Source: Asterella californica (taxonomy: Eukaryota; Streptophyta; Marchantiopsida; Marchantiales; Aytoniaceae). Taken from it: 64,000 bases of DNA. The stretch is taken from the NCBI GenBank assembly GCA_036924285.1, contig JAYKYS010000011.1, positions 8,990,001 through 9,054,000 of the forward strand. Direction: 5' to 3'. The notes under the pieces are model-generated. The model did not search any database. It had not been told where the DNA came from and worked only from the letters and a program-made list of their open reading frames with translations. The position numbers were made by a program, and so were the translations under genes. Every line of letters begins with the position of its first letter. Within the stretch, counting starts at the first letter, position 1. Shown piece by piece: positions 12,307 to 23,448 of this stretch.

Positions 12307-14682
12307 CGACGTAGCCGAACTCCAGGTGGGTCTCCGTACCAGCTCATTACCAGCCAATCGTGACAACCCATAACTTGGAACCAACGCAGGTACGCTGCTA
12401 TTTCCACAACCATTGCTTGCCCTCGCAATTCCTCCAACCCGGAACCAACGCCTCGAACAACTTTGCAGCGGACTGAAGGGACCTGACGAACTCAATCCTT
12501 CGGTGGACTCCGGAAGTGTTTGCGGTTGTGAACGTAGTGGCTTTGAACGGGCAAACGCCTCCTGAAACACGCAGAACAGTGACAGAAAACGACAAAGAAG
12601 GTGTTGAGGGAATGTTAGACACAATCACCCAACATGACACCATGACGCATAATGAGAAGGATGACAAGATTCTGCACGGGAAATTATCTTCAACCGTCAA
12701 GCTGCGGGTTTTAGTGACTGCAGAAGAAGCAAAATTGAGTCATGAGTCTGTTTCGATCATGAGATGGAATGTCACTCCATCTAATGATCGAACAGAGAAC
12801 TGATGCTATCATAGCGCGATAAGCCATCGACCGCGACAGACGATCCGACCATGAAGCTTGACTTTTGGAAAAGACAGAAACCGCAGACTGATTCAATTAT
12901 TCATGCAGCTACTACATCGGAACGGCCCTAAATGTCAATGTCTAACTGCTGCATTATGTACCGAGATAATATGCAAACGTTTCTCCTTGTTTTCATCCAG
13001 GCAATATCATCCTGTATTAAAATTCACAAGACTGCTCGCAGTATCAACCCACACAGTCTCTTCTGTATATACCGACTGGTTTAACGACGGGATCGAACCT
13101 GAATGACCTTCCTATACCTTTAGAGACTGTCAAGACTAACGTTCGAAACATCTACTTCGGGGTCAAGTAACCTACAACGAACTGATGATTTCAATGAAGC
13201 CAAATATCCAGTTACCGACCAGAACTGGATGTTTGTACTGATATAGAGGATCGGAATGTCACTACAACTAATGTTATCGCCGCTTTAATCAGGACAGATA
13301 TTTGACAGAGATCCAGAAACAGCCCCGAAAACCCTTAGCGACTAAGAGGAACAGAATTCCACCACCAGTGGTGGAATTCGCCTAAGCAAGTAGAAACACA
13401 ACATACGCTTGGCTGTCACGGATCCTACACGGCAAATTCTTTCTCACCCTCACACATAAACCCTAACCTCAATCTCCCTCCTTCACCAAGAGACTCTCCC
13501 ACAAAAAACTGTCATCCCTTCCGACCGGGCCCAACCACTACAAGACCAATGACATTTCTCATCACTAGTACACTGAAGGCATAAATGAAATTAACTGAGC
13601 TGCGCGTACACCGACAACAAAATTACTGAATCAGGAGAACAATCACGCGGAACCTTCGAAAATCCGTACCTGAAGTGGACGTCGAAATCGGCGTGCCACA
13701 GCAGCCGACCTTGGCGTTGACATGGGAGGTTAGGCGAAATTAAGCCAGAACATAGACAACTCTGTGCAGCCTCTCGTACAATTAAACGGACCCCTTGTGA
13801 AAATCACTAAAAGTGTCGTCGATTCTCACTTAAAGAACGAAACAATTAGGGCACACAGCCCGATCAACAACACTCCCCACTGTCTCCTCACCGAAGCAGG
13901 GCAAGCCAAGCCCCAACAGTCAGCCTGTTGGTGGCAGCAGGTGCAACGCAGCGCTCCAAACTCCACGATGAACCAAACTACGTACTGAAGACTACCAGAA
14001 GTGCACACAGAAGCCAAAGTCGGTCCTTGCGGAGCTTGCGGATCGGAGCTTTGGGTCGGTCCACTCGCTTGCTCCCTCGCTAGCGTCAGTAACACGCCAA
14101 GCTAGACCGCTTCCGTCGGCCCAGGCCCATTCCATTACACCTTCCTCTGCCTCCCTCCTTTCGCCTTGTTCTTGCAGTTTCCTTTCCTTCTCCTTCTTCT
14201 TTTGGCACGCACAACCAGGACGGACCTTTCCAGAGTTGGCTGGGTATGCGATAGAAGGACCTGAGGAGGAATTGCTATGACGGTCTGGAACTAACAATTA
14301 CGAACATCACACGGTCGATGACGCGACACAGGAAAACGGCGGAGCTTGATCTGAGCGGGACGGTGATCAGTCCCCGGTTCGGGTAGCACGGAAACGCGTC
14401 CCACTGAATTGAGTTTCTCGCTTGTCCACGTCATTCTGTTTTCGTACCACACCAACACCAACGTAGTAGAATCGTACTGATTCATACACCTTGTACTCGG
14501 TATGGATCTTGCTATGGCGATCCATCCCTCCGCATAGCCATGTCGCGGTCGGTTCAGACTGACACTTGTCAGTCTGAAAGTCTTTGGGTTGGAGAAGTGT
14601 TTTGCCCCTATAGGGATCTTTGCCGTTTTTTGTCCAAGGAGGATTTTGTTTTGGTGGCTTGTACAAGTATACGATCATGGTA
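12307..14682. other. No gene recognised; 5' flank of FtsH
   Basis: The exon-1 reading frame of the FtsH gene continues to about 12624 without an in-frame ATG (it contains RVGGIARAS, which resembles the N-terminus of plant homologues). The promoter and possibly a first exon should lie here, but I could not place a start. Beyond 12700 I see only short frames in all phases and one perfect palindrome at 13354-13379. A locally GC-richer patch lies near 14000-14150 with no recognisable product. Confidence 0.45.
13354..13379. repeat. Perfect 26-bp interrupted palindrome
   Basis: gaattccaccac (13354-13365) and gtggtggaattc (13368-13379) are exact complements separated by the dinucleotide ca. Weaker complementarity continues outward between cttagcg on the left and cgcctaag on the right. 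It lies about 1 kb upstream of the FtsH start and could be a binding site, a cruciform-prone element or part of a short repeat. Confidence 0.75.
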
Positions 14683-14790
14683 CAGTCAAACGTCGATATA
14701 GTCTGATCCAATATAGTCACAATTGCATTATAGTCACATTTTTCGTGAGGAGGGATCATTTCTTGATCATATTTGTCTCGTTATAGTCAT
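14683..14790 (+). repeat. Possible pogo/Tc1-type terminal sequence
   Basis: The stretch opens with cagtcaaacgtcgatatagt directly after a TA dinucleotide, resembling the CAG-type ends of pogo/Tigger elements. It is followed by several variants of (a/t)tatagtca(c/t), which could be subterminal repeats. A decayed transposase of that class lies about 1 kb downstream in a compatible orientation. I found no matching inverted copy downstream, so the element boundary is not proven. Confidence 0.35.
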
Positions 14791-15699
14791 TATGCGGCCA
14801 AAGTGCACTTTCGCCCGGGGGCCGGATAACGCCAAGCGGCGAGTCCGGTTGGTTTTCGGTTGGTGGGGAGCGCGTAGAGAGGGATTAGATCGCTTTTTAA
14901 AAAGAGTGACCGATGAAATCAAGACTTATTAAGGCACATTATACGGGGTGCCGATGACGTTAAGGCGTGACCTTCGGCGGGATGCCGTGCAGTCGATAGC
15001 GTGTCCGTTTATATAGATGGTCACTGTACTTACTTTATCAACAAACTGAAGTTACTGTACTGGTTGTGTGCCTCGTTTGGAAATCGGACGTCGTTAGTTC
15101 GAAGCCGGGATCAGATAGAGGAGAGTAGACCCTTACATAAAAAATAATTAATCCTTAATACTATCAGTCTGAAATAAAAAATAACGTGATTGATTCTCAG
15201 ACAAATTAAAGGGGTCTCTTTGAAAATTAATGATCACTATATCGCTCCACGAGGTGACCAGATTGGTTCTGAAATCAAAATATTTCATCTGGAAAAGTGA
15301 TGTACAGTCTAATACACAGAACCCACCGACAACAGGTGACTAATTAGTCACTGTCACATTGTATATAAACATGTGTTTCCATAGAAATTTGCAAAAGCAT
15401 GTGATTATAGCAAGATAATGATTTATGTCCCAGCAAAAGCTTTTCCAACTCTGTATATTCAGACGTTTTCTTTTTACGTATGCATGTTTTAGAATCACAA
15501 CTTGGATCCACCAAAGCGGTTTTCTCTGAGTGACTTGGAGAAAGAAAAAGTCTGTATAATTGCATAAAGCAAGAAGAATTGGTGTGCAAGGTTGTTACAA
15601 AGCTGAAAAGATTGTCCATTGTTCGACAATTTTGAAGATTTTGAAAAACAAAGAACATTGCATCAGTCTTGGATAGCACCCAGCATCTTCATGATAAAA
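14791..15699. other. No gene recognised
   Basis: AT-rich sequence between the possible pogo-type terminus and the transposase relic. It contains a tRNA-like ttagttcgaagccggga string near 15095, but no cloverleaf can be drawn. Minus-strand frame 15344-15679 shows no family resemblance. Confidence 0.45.
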
Positions 15700-16170
15700 G
15701 ACACCGTCTGGCTAAATACGTCTTGAAGCTGCACTTATGCTTTGGTTCAATCAAGTAAGATCTCAATTTTTTAATATGATTTAGAAGACATAATAAAATA
15801 CGTTTTTGTCGTGATTTCATCGTGCGTGTATGTTAATTTACCTGTAATCTTTTTGTTGCAAAAATGAACACATAAATGAAGTGTTACTCCTCTAGAAAGC
15901 TAAAGTGCTAGCGGAACGTCTTAAACTTGCGGGGATTTAGTGCTTCTCAATGTTGGCTTCAAAGATTTAAAGGGAGATATAAAATTATTCGTTTGAAGTT
16001 CGCGAAGAAGCTGCTATTGCAAGTGTTGAGAGAATAAGCCTTGCAATGAGCTCACCAGAGGGTAACTACGAGGAGTGCCTAAACTACGTACCACATAATG
16101 TGTTCAATTTTGACGAAACAAGTTTATTCTATCGCGCGAGACCATCCAAAACTCTGGCAACTAACCGTCT
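15700..16170 (+). pseudogene. pogo/Tigger-like DDE transposase relic
   Basis: Fragments of a CENP-B/pogo-type transposase can be read on the plus strand in changing frames. LEAALMLWFNQVRSQ (15722-15766) matches the second DNA-binding HTH of this class. FSASQCWLQRFKGRY, about 200 bases later, matches the end of that domain (usual form FxxSxGWLxxFKxRxxI). NVFNFDETSLFYRARPSKTL (16097-16156) matches the first DDE catalytic block (usual form xxNxDETGLFYxxxPxKTL), with the first Asp at 16112-16114. Stops and frameshifts separate the pieces, and nothing after the first catalytic Asp is preserved. Such elements move by cut and paste; this copy is dead. Confidence 0.65.
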
Positions 16171-18375
16171 TTGGATATATAAATAAATATAGATATGAAC
16201 ATCCAACAACCCAATCAAAATCACAGCATTGAGGATAATTATTGATGTTTGTATTTTCTTTTATACTTGAATTAAATAATTGTCGTAGAGTGGTAAAAAC
16301 CTTAAACGAACATTCAATATCACTGGTCCGTATAACTTTGTCTGAATAGAGTTTTCTCTTTCTTCCGAAAGACTATAGGTATATACTATTATTATGTAAA
16401 ACCATGACAATATGAGGTATAACACGTGGATCCTTCTCCTCTTTCACTCGTGACTATCAACGGCTATCAACGAATGACGTTATTTTGAAAAATTGATTTG
16501 ACGAAGATAAATTAAAGCTTATAGTTCTACTCTCTTCTCCGAGAGGAGAAAAGAATAAGATCTATGAACGGTCCGAGTACGGAGAAAATGGTAACAAGGA
16601 GATACACTCGCATGCATCGCGGGGCTATGCAACCCCTCTAGCTCTCCCTCTTCATAATCGTTTGATAAATATGTTACCAAAGTGCACTTCTGGAAAAGGA
16701 AGAGAAAACGACAACCGGAGAAAAGTTGGAGAAAAGTTGGAGAAAATTCGAGAAGAGGATTCGTTCGAGTCGACATGGATGGAGCTGCTGATTAAAAGTA
16801 TTTTCATCCCGTCTGGCTCTTTTGTAACTTCTGAAAATGCAAACAATGTGAAGCACGGAAGAATGAGGCTAATCTCGAGAAAGCCAGAGATAGCTAGAAC
16901 CTCATGGTTTTAAACTCAGCCGAGATATAGTGAACTCCGTGGCTTCTGTATACAACATAAACTGTATATAGTGCACTGGAAGCAGACTGCGCCTAGGGAT
17001 GAGGTAACGCGGGTTCGAGTCTCTGTGCAGGCAACATCATAGAAAATGATTATGAGCAGTCAGAGGTATATTTAAATAAAAAATATATTTAACTTGTATC
17101 TGTTCGGAGGGGTGTCTTTGAATTTGCTTAAACTGAAGTGTTTAGTGCGGTGTCCTTGAGACTCATGCACTACTGAACGTCCCAAGAGATCTCACAATTG
17201 GTTGCTTCAGAAAATAATCTCTAGAATAAATTGAAGTGTTTAGTGAGGTGTCCTTGAGAATTCATGCACTACTAAATGTCCCAAGAGATCTCACAATTGG
17301 CTTCCGAAAATAATCTCCAGAATATAACATGCGTACTGAAGAAGAAACTCAGTCGTAGTGATAATGCAAAAAAGTTCATAATCGTTTGCTAATACGAACA
17401 AAATACATTACAATATAAAAGATCCCCTAGTCCACCGGATGTTCACAGTCATATATAACTATATTAATGCATAACAACAATAACCCACAATCACGAATAT
17501 TTATTACAATATGAAGATTCATGTTTCACGATAAAATCAATCGTTTATGTCAAAAAGCTTCACTTGAAATAGAAGTGGTGGTAGTTCAAACTTGATCGAC
17601 ATCAGTTTTGTAGTGACTGAGTCAGTTGTTCAAGTGTGACAAAAGTGAATGTTATTTATGATGTAAGAGACTCATTTTAGCCAATATTCCATTCGATATT
17701 GTTTCCGTAGTATTCGGAACCGGCGCTCCATTGCTTGGGTTAAGAACCACATTGTTCTGGCTAAGTATTTGGCTAATGTTTTTTTTTAAGCATGCATATT
17801 CACCCTCCGTTATGTTTTGCTCTGCTAGTGGGTGTTGTATTAAACTGGTGGGGATAAAAAATTATTGATCTCTACGTATTGAAGAGGTCGATAGAGACAG
17901 GTGGCAAAGTTTATGATCTCTCTTCGTGACAAAATACAAAATATATATGTTTTTGCTTTTTTCCACTGTTCATACTTTAATACAAGTTTCAATTCTATAG
18001 TGGAGGTATTGTTTGATGATAGGTAAGCTCTCTATCACGCAGTCCTCAGTTTGAATAATATGCATACCATTGCTGATAAAGGTGACTACGCGTCGGCTTT
18101 AACTTTATTAAAATTCTCAATTGCACAAACGGATTTCTGTATAAGCATACAAAAAGTGGGACTCCATAGGAGTTTGTTGTGCTAGAGTCAGCTCTATACT
18201 TCAAAGTATACTTGAAACTGTACATTTTTTACCGCTACAGTGAGCTTTGTAGTTGAAAATATACTTGAAAGTGTACATTTATATATAAATATTTACTATG
18301 TCAGGTCGTGCTGCTCTGTTGTCCGTGCTCTGTCAGACCCGGTGTTCTTCATGAAAGTCTCTGCAAGTGAGACGT
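16171..18375. other. No gene recognised
   Basis: AT-rich DNA with a 99-bp tandem duplication (listed separately). Near 16975-17035 a tRNA-like 3' portion (gcgggttcgagtctctg) follows gcagactgcgcctagggatg, possibly a SINE remnant, but no full tRNA fold fits. Short purine-rich frames near 16660-16910 look non-coding. The left target-site base pairs of the Ty3 element (acgt) are at 18372-18375. Confidence 0.45.
17133..17327. repeat. 99-bp tandem duplication
   Basis: Two adjacent copies beginning tgaagtgtttagtg (17133 and 17232) share ggtgtccttgaga, catgcactact and cccaagagatctcacaattgg with scattered differences. The period is 99 bp. No coding content is apparent. Confidence 0.8.
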
Positions 18376-20394
18376 TATCGTGTCGGATATTGCGTGAAGG
18401 ATGTCCAAGAAAATGAGAGGTTCCTGGCTGTGGAGATGTTGTGTGCTGAAACAAAGACAAGACAGAGAAAAACAACAACGAAAACGAACGCTGCGAAATA
18501 TACACTCCAAATGTATGTACACTGCCGGTTCTTTCTCCTAAGAGCACACAATTGAGAATCAGACTAGAGCAGTCTGTAACCTGCTTCAAAAGCCCCTAAA
18601 AACAACCCTTGAATCACAACCCTGACCCAAAACCACCGAAGCGTAGCTCAAAGCAAGAGAAACTTCGCTTTGCTAACAAACAGAGCCACAGCAATATCAC
18701 GCGATCTAAACCCAAGTCCAAACCACATCCATGTATAAGCTCTTAGCTAAAGCTAGCTACCACAAGCTGTATACAGCCAACCAGAACTCTAACAAACTCA
18801 AAAGAGCAAAACCCGTAGCGAAGAAATCGAAAAAGGCCTATCTGTGGACTTCCTCTTTTCGCCTAACGGACTTCAGATGTCAACAGGGTCTCCTCCGCAT
18901 ACACCGTTAACCCAAGAAACCTTCAGATCCGACTCCCAACAGTCGAGATATCGCCGATTTTTGGTCGCAGGTGACTGAACCTTCACAAACTCCTCCCTAC
19001 GGCTTAAAACCGCGCACACCGCACAAACGGATCGTCCAAACTGATATCCGTCTTCTCTGGCAGGTAGATCTAGCTACCCTGAACCCAACGAGACTCCAAA
19101 CAAGTCGTTTGGAGTTCTCTTTGCAAAACCACGCAAGAAATTTAGTCGTAGGTTGCAAAAAAACTGACATAAATCAGCTCTCTACGACTCAAACTTGCTC
19201 ACCACACCCAAACTAACAATTCAATTCACGTACAGTCTTCTCCTATGCGTACATGAAGACTCCTTGATCGCATAGGCACCAAGAACGAAGAGCTTGGCTC
19301 ATCGATCGCGAAGTACAACCCAATCTCAGGTCGCAGACGAACAAAAATCTGATGTAAGCGTTTCCCTGCGAGCCAATTTCACTCAAAACTCCCAAACCGC
19401 CCGATGAAACTCCGTATCGTCTTCAATTTCCTGAAGAACTCGTTGTTCTGATCCCGATGGATCCAAGGACATCAAGTTTGGACTTCGAAACGGCCCAAAC
19501 GGTCCAACTCTCCTTCACATGTAATTGAAAATCTCAAATCGACTTCCTACGTCTCAATTTCTCCCAGAACACAACCCTAGATCCGTCTCTTCAAGAACCG
19601 TCTTAACTTGTGCGTAGCCTGCACAGATCTGAACCCGATGACACCTTGCGCGCGTGTATTGGACTTCTCAATTCTCCAAAACGTCCACCGACAGATCGCA
19701 GGAACAAGCAAGCTCCTTAAGCAGCCCCCTTGTGTCAGTCTCTGTACGTACAAAGTTCTCTCAACAATAATGAAGCAGGACTCTTGCGTCTTTGATATAC
19801 CCCCAAAAGCCTCAAATACCCAATCAGCAAGTAAACTAGGGCCTAGCTTGATTTTTCTTTCTTTCAGTCGCATAACTTCTTCACTAGACGTCCAAACGAA
19901 ATAAACAAGATGCCTATGGAAAGTTGACAAAGAGCTCTACCATCTATGTGATAAAAATGAAGATCCGAAGTTGTGCCGAAAGTCCGTAAGCTGGAGCCTA
20001 GCTTATTTTCTCCATTTTTCGAGTCTTGTAACTTCTCCACTAGGCGTCCAAACGAAGTAGACAAAGTGCATATGGAATGCTGACAAGGAGCTCTATCCAC
20101 TGATGCGATGAAAACGAAGATCCGAAATGGTGCCAAAGCCCGTAAGATGAGGCCTAGCTTATTTTCTTCATTTTTCGAGTCTTGTAACTCCTCCACTAGG
20201 CGTCCAAACGAAGTAGACAAAGTGCATATGGAAAGCTGACAAGGAGCTCTATCCATCTATGCGATGAAAATGGAGATCCAAAATGATGCCAAAAGCTCGT
20301 AAGCTAGGGCCTAGTTTGTCTTTCTCATGAGTGTCTTTGGAGCGACAAGCATCGGAGTCTGAATTTCAAATAGGAGCCGGTCCACAACACGACA
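18376..20394 (-). repeat. 3' LTR of the Ty3 element (2,019 bp)
   Basis: Downstream LTR relative to the element's minus-strand transcription. It matches the LTR at 26433-28265 along its length. It is about 186 bp longer, mainly because it holds three rather than two copies of a 156-bp internal repeat; a 25-30 bp segment near 19050 (absent near 27090 in the other LTR) accounts for most of the rest. Confidence 0.92.
19841..20308 (-). repeat. 156-bp tandem repeats inside the 3' LTR (three units)
   Basis: The landmark (g)gcctag(c/t)tt recurs at 19841, 19996, 20152 and 20309, spacings of 155, 156 and 157 bp. Each unit contains cgagtc-taacttctccactagg-cgtccaaacgaagtagac-like sequence and the gacaaggagctctaccca block. 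The 5' LTR has the same units at 27868, 28024 and 28180 (two intervals). Such LTR-internal arrays often lie in promoter or enhancer regions, but I see no direct evidence of function. Confidence 0.9.
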
Positions 20395-20406
20395 TCCACC
20401 CTCTCT
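20395..20406 (-). other. Polypurine tract of the Ty3 element
   Basis: On the minus strand agagagggtgga immediately precedes the 3' LTR start (tgtcgtgttg). A purine run at exactly this place primes plus-strand DNA synthesis in LTR retrotransposons. Position and composition support the LTR boundary at 20394/20395. Confidence 0.85.
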
Positions 20407-20469
20407 GAACCTGTGTATCCTCCGGTATGCATCAGATATACCAACCAAGGAGTGGACCGGCTTATCGTC

Positions 20470-21860
20470 CTACTTCCCATCGTAACCAACCTCACCTTCA
20501 AGGTCTTCTGCATAATCCTTATCCTCAAACTGAAACTCCGTCAAGATATTTGCTAGATCGACCTCCTCATCTCTCTTTTTGAAAATCTTGACACGTTTAC
20601 CTGCCACTGGTACCTTCAAGCTCGTTCCATCCAACTCTTGCAAGGCGTAAGTTGCGTTATCATGAACCTTCTTCACCACATACGGACCAAATCATCTTAT
20701 GAAAAACTTCCGGAGTGCACTATGCTGGTTGTCTAGACTGTTGTCATAGACTAACACCCAATCACATTCTTTGATTTCCCTGGGTCTCAAACGATGCCGC
20801 TGATCAAATCTGACCTTGTTCTTCAACCGTGCTTCTCGCAGCCTATCCACCAGTTTGAATATCCTATGGTCTTCTCTCTAACTGCCTAATTCGAATAGCA
20901 AGAAGCTCTTCCCTAGTCAAATTGTCCTCCCAAGGTAACACACTCCATGTCAGAACGTGTTCTTCAGTCGACATGATAGGTTTCTGACATGTGATAAGTT
21001 CCACTAGCATGTAATCTGTCACCGAGCTATGTGTCGTTCGATCTGCTCATAACGCAAATGATAAGAGTCAAGGTCATTCGCGCAACCTCCCGTTGCAGGC
21101 CTTCATCAAAGCCTTCACAATGGGCGGATGACCACGTTCACTCTTGGCATTCTCTTCGGGGTTGTAAGCAGTTGTCAGTGACAACCTCACCCCACACCTT
21201 GCAAAGAATTCACGAGCCTTAACTCTCCCCGATCTGTAGTGATCTTTCCCACACATCCATATCAACAAACAACTTCTTCCAAGAAAAATCTACATACCCC
21301 TTCAGTTGTCTTTGTCCGAAGCGCCCTACCCTCGACTTGATTTGAAAGATCTTCTCTAGCAAGTACCACGTATCTCATCTGTCACAATCCAACCGGCATA
21401 ATCACCAAGTCTACCACCCACATGAAGTGGATTGCCAACGGATAAGTCGGGTGTAATCCGTCACGATGTCGGATGTTCGAATACATCTGACATGTCAAAC
21501 AAGACTCCACAAAAGATACAACATCCCGGTACATGTTTTTCCACCAATACCGCTCTTTCATCTTTGTAAAAGTGACCCAAATCTCTCGATGTCCAGCCCA
21601 ATGACTCTCATGGAACGCCTTGAGCAACTTATGCTGACCTTCCTTGTTGCAAATCATCCGTAGCGATACCTCATCTTTATGCTTCGGTCGCTTCCAAAGA
21701 AACCCATCCTGCAACATGAAGTTGTAGGTCTTCCTTCGAACTCTCCGAAACCTCTCATCCGTCCAACCTGTCTGCTTAATCATCGTACTAAGGTACCTCT
21801 CGATATCAAGCAAATCATATCATACAACCCTTCAACAAACAACTCATTTTCTCTTCTTGT
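20470..21860 (-). pseudogene. Ty3 integrase, broken, with GPY-type C-terminus
   Basis: Minus-strand pieces read, in order: an HHCC zinc-binding region (ESHWAGHREIWVTFTKMKER then SCLTCQMYS), the start of the catalytic core (MWVVDLVIMP), SNQVEGRALRTKTTEG, the second catalytic block (KITTDRGELR), the CGVRLSLTTAYNPEENAKSE block holding the catalytic Glu, and a C-terminal FGPYVVKKVHDNATYALQEL segment, a GPY/F-type module. Breaks: a TGA within VVC*YGC, a frame change after TTDRGE, and a TGA immediately before FGPY. Integrase inserts the element cDNA into chromosomal DNA; this copy cannot be made as one protein. I see no chromodomain after the GPY region, only a short acidic tail. Confidence 0.88.
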
Positions 21861-22683
21861 CTGTGCAATCAAATAGAACTCTGTACCCAAGTCATCAATG
21901 TCTTCTACCATCTCATCCCCCCCATCATATCGAGCCCGAGATAACATATTCGTCATCAGATTATCCTTCCATGCAATATGTCTAAACTCCGGGTTCAACG
22001 ACTTGATATATGCGATCCATCGTAACATCGCAATATCAGGAGTTGAACAATTCATAATCATCCCTAACAACGGCAAGCAATCAGTTTCAACCACCACTAC
22101 TGCTCCAATCAAATACACTTTCTCAGTTTTCATAGCTGAAACAATACCCCACAGTTCTCTCTTCACTTGCGGGTAAGCACGTTATCGTGCACTTAACACC
22201 TTCGCTCCGAACCTAACCGCAAACCTGTCTCCATCCTCATCATCCTGTCCGACTGCCCATCCAATTACAACTGGACTTGTATCCACAGTAAGAACCACCG
22301 GCCTAGCACCCTTGTAATCAATCCTTCCCAGAACTGGAGGAGATGATAGTAAAGACTTCAGCTTCCTTACCGCATCAGTATGCTCTTCCTCCCATCTGAA
22401 CTTATGACCCTTACGCAATAATCCATACAACGGATCCGCCACATGCGCATAATGAGGAATCCAAATGTGGTAGAATACACAAGCACCCAAAAATCTTCTT
22501 ACTTCTGTCAGCGAGTTGCAAACCTCCTTCATCCTTCCAATCGCAGCCACCTTGTTCGGATATGGCTTCCGACCAAACGATCCACACAAATGACCAACGA
22601 TCAAAACCTCTCTAACCCCAAATGTAGACTTCGCACCCGACAGCGTAAGATGAACTTCCTCAAGTTGAGATAAGATCTTCTCA
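21861..22683 (-). pseudogene. Ty3 RNase H region, broken
   Basis: The frame 22604-22182 carries the connection after RT (VRRFLGACVFYHIWIPHYAH, ADPLYGLLRKGHKFRWEEEH) and the first RNase H block (VVLTVDTSPVVIGWAVGQ), then hits a stop after GAKVLSAR. The frame 22166-21780 resumes with YPQVKRELWGIVSA, VVVVETDCLPLLGMI and RHIAWKDNLMTNMLSRARY, typical of Ty3 RNase H ends. RNase H degrades the RNA strand of the replication hybrid. The single stop between the two frames is one of several inactivating lesions. Confidence 0.88.
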
Positions 22684-23448
22684 CAGTCTGCGATGTGATC
22701 AGTGACGTATCACCGACACCCCCTCTGATCTAATGCTTCATCCTTCTCATCTTCCACACATCCTTTGATGGGGATGTCATCCAAGAACAGCATCGTCTTT
22801 TCAGGGATGAAGTCCCTTAGAACTCGATTCATCCCGTTCATCATGTGTGCTACCGAGTTGGTAGCTCCCTGTGGTAAGATACACATCCTAACCAACCCCA
22901 AAGGTGTCCTCATTGTCGTGAAGCTTCTGCTCTCCTCCGCTAGTTGAAACTGATCATACCCTGAGTAAAGATCTCCCATTGAGTAAATTGCTCTTCCTGC
23001 AAATGCTTCAGCAAACTCATCCACAATCGGTCCCACTCCAGCATTTCTGATTGTTACTGCGTTCACCGGTTGCATGTCTTGGAGAACCACATTGACCAGT
23101 TCTTCTTAGGTACTGTAAACCATCTGCTCGAATACGGTGCAAACGATGGTTCCAAGATCTTCATCCGCATCTTCTCCTTCAGCAACTCCACTAGTTTGGA
23201 GAAGTGAGCCCGCGGCACTGGAATTGGTCTCAGGTTCCATGGCACATGCGGTACCGTGAAGATAACCATCGGAGTAACAACGTACGGGTCCCAATCTCAT
23301 GTGGCTCAAAGGCAAATGCTTTCCCATGTCGTGAAAGCATCTCCTTGAAGCACATCCTCTCTTCTGGTAGAAGAGACCCATCAGATCCAATTTTCAGCTC
23401 TTCAAGGGTCTTCTCCGTGAACTTGTGTCCTATCATTGCAGGACACAT
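22684..23448 (-). pseudogene. Ty3 reverse transcriptase, broken
   Basis: Three minus-strand frames together cover an RT domain. 23448-23230 holds the upstream linker (EERMCFKEMLSRHGKAFAFE). 23269-23063 holds VPHVPWNLRPIPVPRAHFSK and APYSSRWFTVPKKN. 23090-22710 holds YSMGDLYSGYDQFQLA (motif A with the first catalytic Asp), LPQGATNSVAHMM (motif B) and FLDDIPIKG (the DD catalytic pair). Frame changes near 23250 and 23090 inactivate it. The FLDD form instead of YxDD is common in Ty3 elements. Confidence 0.9.

Noticed and set aside
16975..17035. tRNA-like gcgggttcgagtctctg string
   Set aside because: T-arm-like bases only; stems do not pair into a cloverleaf, so no tRNA gene is called.
19841..20308. 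Regular repeats considered as a CRISPR-like array
   Set aside because: Units are about 156 bp with no short-repeat/spacer structure, lie inside an LTR, and the genome is eukaryotic.
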